A stretch of 64,000 nt of DNA from Halosimplex rubrum (GTDB lineage: Archaea; Halobacteriota; Halobacteria; Halobacteriales; Haloarculaceae), in contig NZ_CP058910.1 of NCBI RefSeq assembly GCF_013415885.1, forward strand, positions 2,418,001 to 2,482,000, written 5' to 3'. Both the position numbers and the translations under genes were made by a program. Positions 58,513-64,000 of the stretch are shown one piece after another. How positions within the stretch are numbered: the first letter of the stretch is position 1; every line of letters starts with the position of its first letter. The notes beneath the pieces were generated by a model, which was given only the letters and a program-made list of their open reading frames with translations, had not been told where the DNA came from and searched no databases.

Positions 58513-59661
58513 ATGCGAGATTTTACTGTCGGGTCCGTCTGGGGGATCCCCATCCGGATCAACGTCTCTCTGGTCGTCTTCCTCCCCATCCTCGCGTGGA
58601 TCATCGGGAGCGGAACCCAGATCGACGTGTACGCCGGAATCGTCAATACCTTCTCGCCGACGCAGTTCGACGCGGCGACGCTCACCGCGGGGTCGACGCC
58701 GTGGGTGATCGGCGCCGGCGCCGCGGTCGGCCTGTTCGCCAGCGTCGGCGTCCACGAACTCGGTCACGCCTGGGCCGCCCGCCGCTACGGTATCGGCACG
58801 CAGTCGATCACGCTCTGGCTGCTCGGCGGCATCGCCGCCCTCGATGAGATGCCCCGCGAGTGGAACCGCGAGTTCTGGATCGCCATCGCCGGACCGATCA
58901 CGAGCGTCCTCACCGGCGTGGCCTGCTACGTCGTCCTGCTCGCCGTCCCCGCCTCGGCCCCGGTCGTCGGCTTCGTCTTCGGCTGGCTCGTCGTCACGAA
59001 CGTCCTGCTGGCCGTGTTCAACCTCCTGCCCGCCTTCCCGATGGACGGCGGGCGGGTCCTCCGCGCGCTGCTGGCCCGCTCGCGACCGTACGAGTCGGCG
59101 ACGGCGGCGGCCGCCCGCTTCGGCACCGGCTTCGCCGTGCTGTTCGCCGTCGTCGGCGTCCTCAACTCCGCGCCCATGCTGATCCTGCTCGCCCTGTTCA
59201 TCTACGGCGCGGCCTCGACGGAGTCGCGAACGGTGATGCTCCAGGGCCTGCTCACGGGGCTGACCCTGCGCGACGTGGCCCGGCTCGACGCCGAGTCGAT
59301 CGACGCCGACGAGTCGGTCTCGGCGTTCACCGACCGGATGATCCGCGACCGACGGACCGTCTACCCCGTCGTCGACGCCGGCGAGACCGTCGGCGTCGTC
59401 ACCCTCGACGCCGTCCGCCGCACGGACGCGGCCGACCACGACACCACGCGAGTCCGGGAGATCATGGTCGACGACCTGCCGCGCGTCCCGATCGAGTCCG
59501 ACGCCTTCGAGGCGTTCGTCGAACTGAGCGCCCACCCTTCGGGATACGCGTTCGTCGCGGACGGCGGCGCGGTCGTCGGGCTCGTCTCTCCCGAGGACTT
59601 CGCGCACGTGTTGCAGTTCCGCCGCGACGGCGTCGAGGTCGGACCGCGAGAGGCGTTCTGA
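58513..59661 (+). CDS. site-2-type membrane metalloprotease with CBS domains
   Basis: A 382-residue protein with about six membrane helices. HELGH at 81-85 supplies two zinc ligands and the catalytic Glu; NLLPAFPMDGGR near 173-184 supplies the third. Residues about 250-375 hold two CBS motifs (DRMIRDRRTVYPVVDAGETVGVVTL and REIMVDDLPRVPIE ... VGLVSPED), likely an adenosyl-nucleotide sensor. It cleaves membrane-spanning substrates, for example anti-sigma-like or regulator proteins. Start ATG 58513. Confidence 0.93.
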   Translation: MRDFTVGSVWGIPIRINVSLVVFLPILAWIIGSGTQIDVYAGIVNTFSPTQFDAATLTAGSTPWVIGAGAAVGLFASVGVHELGHAWAARRYGIGTQSITLWLLGGIAALDEMPREWNREFWIAIAGPITSVLTGVACYVVLLAVPASAPVVGFVFGWLVVTNVLLAVFNLLPAFPMDGGRVLRALLARSRPYESATAAAARFGTGFAVLFAVVGVLNSAPMLILLALFIYGAASTESRTVMLQGLLTGLTLRDVARLDAESIDADESVSAFTDRMIRDRRTVYPVVDAGETVGVVTLDAVRRTDAADHDTTRVREIMVDDLPRVPIESDAFEAFVELSAHPSGYAFVADGGAVVGLVSPEDFAHVLQFRRDGVEVGPREAF

Positions 59662-59683
59662 CCGGTCGCCGCCCGCCGCCGGC

Positions 59684-60202
59684 TCACTCGTCGAGCAGAT
59701 TCTCCTCGATCCCCCGGTCGCCGCCGACGAGCGCCGTCAGTCGTCGGGTGCTCGCGTCGAAGAGAACGACCACCGGCCCGAGCGCGCGCTCGACCAGGGC
59801 GAGCGGGCGAGCGACGCGGCGGCTCCACGTCCGGGCGTGGCCGAGCCCGTACGACTTCGGGACGATCTCGCCGAAGACGAGGATGAGCGCGCTCGCGCCG
59901 GCCGTCGCGACGACGACCGCTGCTCCGGGCGAGAAGACCTCCGACACCAGCAGCGTGACGATGCTGGAGATTGCCATGTTGACCACGTTGTTCCCGACGA
60001 GGATGGTCACGAGCAGCCGATGGGGGTCCGACCGGAGTTCGCCCAGCGTGGCGCCATCGGCCGACCCGTCGGCGGCCGCCTCGCGGACCCACTCCTCGGG
60101 CAGCGAGAAGATCGCCGACTCGCTGCTGGAGAAGAAGGCGCTCAGCGCGACGAGACCGACGACGGCGACGACCGACGTGACGAGAAGCGAGAGGGTGACC
60201 AT
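59684..60202 (-). CDS. DUF21 (CNNM-type) membrane protein lacking CBS/CorC domains
   Basis: A 172-residue protein with four membrane segments: 5-28, 60-82, 88-108, 118-140. The N-terminal SAFFSSSESAIFSL and GNNVVNMAISS and FGEIVPKSYGL motifs are diagnostic for the DUF21 transmembrane domain of CNNM/CorC Mg2+ transporters. The usual CBS pair and CorC_HlyC domain are absent: the protein stops soon after DUF21. It may function with a separate partner. Convergent with the site-2 protease gene. Confidence 0.85.
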   Translation of the reverse strand: MVTLSLLVTSVVAVVGLVALSAFFSSSESAIFSLPEEWVREAAADGSADGATLGELRSDPHRLLVTILVGNNVVNMAISSIVTLLVSEVFSPGAAVVVATAGASALILVFGEIVPKSYGLGHARTWSRRVARPLALVERALGPVVVLFDASTRRLTALVGGDRGIEENLLDE

Positions 60203-60270
60203 GGCCCGATCTCACCTACCGCGCACATGAATCCCCGGCCGTCGGTCGGACCGCTCGACCGCCGCCGGCG

Positions 60271-60660
60271 CTACTCCCGGGCGCCCGACTCGGTCGCGGC
60301 CTCGGCGCCGGTGGGCAGCGTCGCCGCGAGCCGCTCGGCGACCGTCGGGCTGACCAGCCCGGCCAGCTCCATCGCCTCCGTCTCGTACTCGTCGAGGTCG
60401 AGGACGCCCCGGAAGAACCACGAGACGGTCACGTACGTCTCGTGCAACTGCGCGGCGCGCTCGCGTCCGGAATCCGTCAGCGTCACGCCTTCGTAGGCCT
60501 CGTAGGACACGAGCCCGTCCTCGGCGAGCCGCTGGCACATCTCCGTCGCCGCCGCCGGCGACCTGTCGAGCATCTCCGCGACGACCCCCGGCGGGACCGG
60601 CGGACTGCGCCGGTGTTCCGCGATGTAGACCGCCAGGAGGTACTGTGGCACCCCGCTCAT
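60271..60660 (-). CDS. DtxR/MntR-family metal-dependent regulator
   Basis: A 129-residue protein. HTH QYLLAVYIAEHRRSPPVPPGVVAEMLDRSPAAATEMCQRLAEDGLVSYE covers residues 6-55, then the dimerisation and metal-binding domain (TLTDSGRERAAQLHETYVTVSWFFRGVLDLDEYETEAMELAGLVSP) with His, Glu and Asp ligands, slightly divergent. DtxR proteins repress metal uptake or iron-responsive genes when Fe2+ or Mn2+ is bound. Two palindromes lie over its own promoter, implying autoregulation. An ATG at 60723 inside the operator could add 21 residues but is less likely. Confidence 0.88.
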   Translation of the reverse strand: MSGVPQYLLAVYIAEHRRSPPVPPGVVAEMLDRSPAAATEMCQRLAEDGLVSYEAYEGVTLTDSGRERAAQLHETYVTVSWFFRGVLDLDEYETEAMELAGLVSPTVAERLAATLPTGAEAATESGARE

Positions 60661-60722
60661 CGGTGCGCCGAGCGTTCCCGGTCTCCCCCGTCGCTCGATA
60701 CGGTCGACTCCTGCGCCATGCA

Positions 60723-60738
60723 TTTAGGCTAGCCTAAA
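60723..60738. promoter_or_regulatory. perfect 16-base palindrome, candidate DtxR operator 1
   Basis: TTTAGGCTAGCCTAAA is an exact palindrome of the DtxR/IdeR iron-box type (TTAGG...CCTAA). It lies 15-20 bases from a TATA-like ATTTATG (minus strand, 60742-60748), so binding would block transcription of the regulator gene. Confidence 0.75.
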
Positions 60739-60759
60739 CTACATAAATGCGTTCCGAAT

Positions 60760-60775
60760 TTTAGGCCGGCCGAAA
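60760..60775. promoter_or_regulatory. near-perfect palindrome, candidate DtxR operator 2
   Basis: TTTAGGCCGGCCGAAA has one mismatch to a perfect palindrome and shares TTTAGGC and GCC with operator 1. Centre-to-centre spacing to operator 1 is 37 bases, so the TATA box lies between the two. Confidence 0.65.
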
Positions 60776-60901
60776 CGGTGCGGCGGGGTCGGGGGCGGGA
60801 GCGGCGGCTCTCCGCGGGCTATCGCCGGCGCGTGCCGGATTCGATATCGCGGATAACGGTGTATGGAGACGGGGCCGGCGCCGACCGTCGGTGGGCAGGA
60901 G

Positions 60902-62116
60902 TCAGTCCGCAGCGTCCGGAACGGCCGGCTCGCCGTCGATCCCGCGCTCTTCGGGGGTGAGATAACACTGCGGGTCCGGGCCGAAGGGGTCGTCGCCGGT
61001 CGAGAGCGCCCGCAGGCGGGAGCCGCCGCGGCAGATATCCTGATACCGGCACTCGGCGCAGCGGCCGGTGAGGCGAGCCTCCCGGTCGCGCAGCGCACCG
61101 AGCAGCGGGTTGGACTCGTCGGTCCAGATGTCGCCGAACGGGCGGTCGCGGACGTTGCCCAGCGAGTAGCCCTGCCAGAACTGCGTGAGGTGGACGTTGC
61201 CCTGGTAGTCCACGTCCGCGATGCGCTCGCCGGTCGGGTCGCCGCCGTTGGTGAGGAGATACCCCCGGATCCGGTCGGCCATCGCCTCGCCCAGCTCCCG
61301 GCGGGCGTACTCAACGAGGTAGGCGGCGTCGGCGTAGTTGCCCACCAGCAGCGTCTCGATCTCGTGGCCCGCGTCGTGGTACTCGCGGGTCAGCTCGCAG
61401 ACTCTCCGGACCGCCTCCCGGCGCTCGTCGGGGGTCAGATCCACATCCTGGATCTCCGCGCCGCGGCCGCCGTAGTCGAGGTGGTAGAAACAGAAGCGGT
61501 CGACGCCGCGGTCGGCCAGAAGCTCGACCACGTCCTCCAGGTCGTCGGCGTTGTGTCGGGTGATCGTGTAGCGGAGCCCGGTCTTCAGCCCCGCGGCCTG
61601 GGAGGCCTCGATCCCTTCCAGTGCGCGCTCGAAGGCGCCCTCCTGACCGCGGAAGGCGTCGTTGCGCTCGGGCATCCCGTCGACGGAGACGCCGACGTAC
61701 TGCAGCCCCGCCTCGCGGAGCCGTTCGGCCCGCTCCTCGGTCAGCAACGTGCCGTTGGTCGAGAGGACGGGGCGCAGTCCGGCGTCGCTGGCGTGGGCGA
61801 CCAGCTCGACCAGGTCCTCGCGGGCCAGCGGCTCGCCCCCGGAGAACAGGACGACCGGCGCCCCGAACTCCGAGAGCTCGTCGAGGAACCGCTTGCCCTC
61901 GGCGGTCGTCATCTCGCCGGGGGCGGGCTCGGTCTCGGCGGCCGCGTAGCAGTGGTCGCAGTAGAGGTTGCACTGCTTCGTGCAGTTCCAGACGACGACC
62001 GGTCGGCGCTGCTTGCGCTCGCGGATCTGGGCCTTCTCGGACTCGTCGGCGGCGTCGTAGCGGAGCCCGTCGCCCTCCGCGTCCAGGTCACAGAGGAGTT
62101 TGCTGACCGATATCAC
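60902..62116 (-). CDS. radical SAM/SPASM protein (haloarchaeal, TIGR04347/AhbC-like)
   Basis: A 404-residue protein. Cys49, Cys53, Cys56 (CNLYCDHC) bind the SAM [4Fe-4S] cluster; LFSGGEPL and STNGTLLT follow the rSAM order. C-terminal SPASM segment CAECRYQDICRGGSRL with Cys at end of PDPQC binds auxiliary clusters. It generates a 5'-deoxyadenosyl radical; homologues mature peptides or act in the siroheme-dependent heme pathway. The small partner gene upstream overlaps by four bases (ATGA). Transcribed towards the DtxR-type gene on the same strand. Substrate not determined. Confidence 0.85.
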   Translation of the reverse strand: MISVSKLLCDLDAEGDGLRYDAADESEKAQIRERKQRRPVVVWNCTKQCNLYCDHCYAAAETEPAPGEMTTAEGKRFLDELSEFGAPVVLFSGGEPLAREDLVELVAHASDAGLRPVLSTNGTLLTEERAERLREAGLQYVGVSVDGMPERNDAFRGQEGAFERALEGIEASQAAGLKTGLRYTITRHNADDLEDVVELLADRGVDRFCFYHLDYGGRGAEIQDVDLTPDERREAVRRVCELTREYHDAGHEIETLLVGNYADAAYLVEYARRELGEAMADRIRGYLLTNGGDPTGERIADVDYQGNVHLTQFWQGYSLGNVRDRPFGDIWTDESNPLLGALRDREARLTGRCAECRYQDICRGGSRLRALSTGDDPFGPDPQCYLTPEERGIDGEPAVPDAAD

Positions 62117-62496
62117 GCGTCCTCACCTCCAGCGGCGGTCGCCTCGGCCGTTTCGTCGGTCCCTCGGTCGCCCGCGCGGTCGGAGAGGGCGACGCCGTCG
62201 GCGGCGAACCGCCGCGTCTCGTCGGCGGGACAGAGCCACATCGTCTCGGCGCTCCAGGCGAACAGCTGCGCGGCCTGTTCCCGTGCGATCTCCGCCGAAG
62301 GGGCGCTGACGCTGCCGGCGTGGGTCAGGGGGTCACCGGTCGCCTCGCGGACGAACAGCTCCCACTCCCGGGTCACGTCGCCGCGGGGCGCGTCGACGGT
62401 CGCGTCGAGGGGCGCCTCACCCGGCTCGGGGTCGCCGGACTCGCGGTCGTCGGGGTCGGACATATCGGACGAGACGGCTTCGCCCTTCATACTCAC
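62113..62496 (-). CDS. rSAM-partner protein (Htur_1727-like, PaaB-like)
   Basis: A protein of up to 127 residues; Met12 (MSDPDDRESG) at 62463 is an alternative start. Residues 43-90 hold TREWELFVREATGDPLTHAGSV and EQAAQLFAWSAETMWLCP, which resemble PaaB and the haloarchaeal rSAM-partnered protein family from memory; the C-terminus is Ala/Glu-rich. It probably binds the adjacent radical SAM enzyme, its ORF overlapping by four bases. Divergent from the second rSAM gene. Confidence 0.72.
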   Translation of the reverse strand: MSMKGEAVSSDMSDPDDRESGDPEPGEAPLDATVDAPRGDVTREWELFVREATGDPLTHAGSVSAPSAEIAREQAAQLFAWSAETMWLCPADETRRFAADGVALSDRAGDRGTDETAEATAAGGEDA

Positions 62497-62659
62497 CGCC
62501 CCGGATTTTCATTCCCTGGGAACGCGGCGGCCCGCTTAGATGGAGCGGGCCGAACTCCACGGCGATGACCGAGACCCGAACGAGTCCGACGGGAGCCGCC
62601 GACGGGTTGCCGAACTCGGACCGCGAACGCCCGAGCGCTCGCCGGCGGAGGTGGCGCTG

Positions 62660-63793
62660 ATGCGGCCGCCCGTCGACACCGCCGAGCGGCCGCTCGTGCT
62701 CATCTGGGAGGTGACCCAGGCCTGCGAGCTGACCTGCGACCACTGCCGGGCCGACGCACAGCCGGCCCGTCATCCCGACGAGCTCTCGACGGCCGAAGGG
62801 AAGGAACTGCTCGACCAGGCGGCCGACTTCGGCGACCGCCAGCTGGTCGTCCTCTCGGGCGGCGACCCGATGAAGCGGCCGGATCTCGTCGATCTGGTCG
62901 ACTACGGGACCGACAGGGGGCTCACGGTCTCGCTGACTCCGAGCGGGACGGACGAACTCGACGCCGGCTCGATCGGGGCGCTGGCCGACGCGGGGCTCAA
63001 GCGGATGGCGCTCTCGCTCGACGGGGCGACCCCCGAGCGCCACGACGCCTTCCGCGGCGAAGCGGGGAGCTTCGAGGCGACGATGCGGGCCGCGAGACAG
63101 GCTCAGGAGGCCGGGATCCCGCTGCAGATAAACACCACCGTCTGCGCCGACACCGTCGAGGACCTGCCGGCGATCCGCGACGCCGTGGCGGACCTCGGCG
63201 CGGTGCTGTGGAGCGTGTTCTTCCTCGTCCCGGTCGGTTGCGGGCGAGTGCTCGACCCCGTCCCGCCCGAGCGCGCCGAGCGCGTCATGGAGTGGCTGGC
63301 CGAGGTGGCCGACGAGGCGCCGTTCGGCCTGAAGACGACGGAGGCGCCCCACTACCGGCGGGTCCGCCGACAGGCGGCCGCCGAATCTGCGGGGTCGGGG
63401 TCGGGGGAGGCGGGCGACGCCCCCACCAGCGACGAGAACCGGCGAGCGAGCGTCCTCGCGGGCGACGGGTTCGCGTTCGTGAGCCACACCGGCGAGGTGT
63501 ACCCCTCCGGGTTCCTGCCGCGGTCGGCGGGCACGGTACCGAACGACCACGTCGCCGAGGTGTACCGCGAGTCGGAGCTGTTCACGGCGCTGCGGGACCG
63601 CGACGAACTGCGCGGGAAGTGCGGTGCCTGCCCGTTCAGGGGGGTCTGTGGCGGGAGCCGGTCGCGAGCCTACGCCCACACGGGTGACCCCCTGGCGAGC
63701 GACCCGCTCTGTGGGTTCGTCCCGCCGAACTACGACGGGGCGCTCCCGTGGGACGACGCGGGCGAGGCGGTCCGGGCCGACGGGCGCCCCTGA
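62660..63793 (+). CDS. radical SAM/SPASM protein (TIGR04053-like)
   Basis: A 377-residue protein. Cys22, Cys26, Cys29 in TQACELTCDHCRA form the SAM cluster; LVVLSGGDPM and SLTPSGTDEL follow. SPASM-like C-terminus GKCGACPFRGVCGGSRSRAYA. The start at 62660 (MRPPVDTAERPLVLIWEV) has GGAGGTG six bases upstream, a good Shine-Dalgarno site; the longer frame from 62540 adds 40 residues of low-complexity sequence. Together with the divergent rSAM pair it forms a radical-SAM cluster beside the iron-type regulator. Confidence 0.85.
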   Translation: MRPPVDTAERPLVLIWEVTQACELTCDHCRADAQPARHPDELSTAEGKELLDQAADFGDRQLVVLSGGDPMKRPDLVDLVDYGTDRGLTVSLTPSGTDELDAGSIGALADAGLKRMALSLDGATPERHDAFRGEAGSFEATMRAARQAQEAGIPLQINTTVCADTVEDLPAIRDAVADLGAVLWSVFFLVPVGCGRVLDPVPPERAERVMEWLAEVADEAPFGLKTTEAPHYRRVRRQAAAESAGSGSGEAGDAPTSDENRRASVLAGDGFAFVSHTGEVYPSGFLPRSAGTVPNDHVAEVYRESELFTALRDRDELRGKCGACPFRGVCGGSRSRAYAHTGDPLASDPLCGFVPPNYDGALPWDDAGEAVRADGRP

Positions 63794-63949
63794 CTCGCGA
63801 GACGGCCCTCCGCGCGGCCGCGGCAAACATGTTCGATTCGTGTGACGTGTCCGAGGCGTCGGGTGCGGTCGCTCTCGGCGGGTCGCGGCCGATCGCGCCG
63901 GCCGTGTGTCGGTGCGATTATAACCGTCGTCCGGTAAGTGGCCGCTAGA

Positions 63950-64000
63950 ATGGTCCGTGACCCGTTCGCGGACGACGAGGCGCCCGACCTCCAGGAGGTG
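63950..64000 (+). CDS. 5' end of an unidentified gene (cut by window edge)
   Basis: ATG 63950, reading MVRDPFADDEAPDLQEV to the edge. GATTATAAC at 63916-63924 about 29 bases upstream is a good haloarchaeal promoter for a leaderless message, so the gene is probably real. Only 17 residues are visible; the sequence resembles the start of small HTH proteins in haloarchaea, but that is not a firm call. Confidence 0.55.
   Translation, partial: MVRDPFADDEAPDLQEV

Noticed and set aside
1..64000. CRISPR array
   Set aside because: No regularly spaced identical 25-40-base repeats were seen; the only tandem repeat is the 8-mer at 8295.

Overview
The window is a piece of a haloarchaeal (class Halobacteria) chromosome. 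The host sequence is very GC-rich and its proteins are strongly acidic. Many genes start directly downstream of TATA-like boxes placed about 25-30 bases upstream. The gene set is archaeal and halophile-typical: replication factor C large subunit, transcription factor B, RNase P component 4, archaeal SRP RNA, archaeal-type pilin, Tat lipoprotein, HalOD1 and UPF0058 proteins. The genus cannot be fixed from the sequence alone.

Layout. Bases 1-16.6 kb are ordinary chromosome: a cobaltochelatase pair (DR2241-like protein and CbiX), acyl-CoA dehydrogenase, regulators, a MscS channel, rfcL, a Tat lipoprotein, heme A synthase, malic enzyme and an RNase H-like protein. A decayed toxin-like locus lies at 8.36-8.86 kb. 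From 16.6 to 21.45 kb the sequence is patchy: an IS6-type element abuts the RNase H promoter, a PAS histidine kinase follows, then an IS5-type element whose transposase carries a nonsense codon, then an amidohydrolase. From 21,655 to 41,110 a clearly AT-rich integrative element of about 19.5 kb is bounded by a 17-base direct repeat of the 3' end of tRNA-Arg(UCG). The intact tRNA gene is at the right end and the tyrosine recombinase gene is just inside the left end. From 41.2 kb to the right edge the sequence is GC-rich chromosome again: a RAD55-like ATPase, SRP RNA, a hydrolase gene framed by long inverted repeats, a MscS/YhbY/Rnp4 cluster, a glycosyltransferase, a Rieske protein, gatC-gatA, tfb, a Nudix protein, a PHP/asparagine-synthase pair, a site-2 protease, and a DtxR-type regulator beside a radical-SAM cluster.

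The integrative element looks plasmid-like rather than viral. It has an integrase, a primase-polymerase/helicase protein followed by an AT-rich iteron region (candidate origin), a PD-(D/E)XK nuclease-like protein and HTH regulators, but no recognisable capsid, portal or terminase gene. Its recognisable cargo is defence: a convergent restriction endonuclease/beta-class DNA methyltransferase pair and a GmrSD-type (DUF262-DUF1524) modification-dependent nuclease. It also carries an uncharacterised two-gene operon next to the integrase, and at least five very small Cys-rich, probably zinc-binding proteins, three of them in one translationally coupled operon. Small paired membrane proteins, a C-terminal integrase fragment and a frameshifted zinc-ribbon gene lie towards the tRNA end.

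How parts work together. The DtxR-type regulator has two near-perfect palindromes at its own promoter and sits beside the rSAM/Htur_1727-type cluster, which suggests metal-linked control of a peptide- or heme-related pathway. GatC-GatA belong to the tRNA-dependent amidation route. Rnp4, YhbY and MscS form one compact transcription unit. In the element, the methyltransferase should protect DNA from the adjacent nuclease, while the GmrSD-type protein would attack modified invader DNA.
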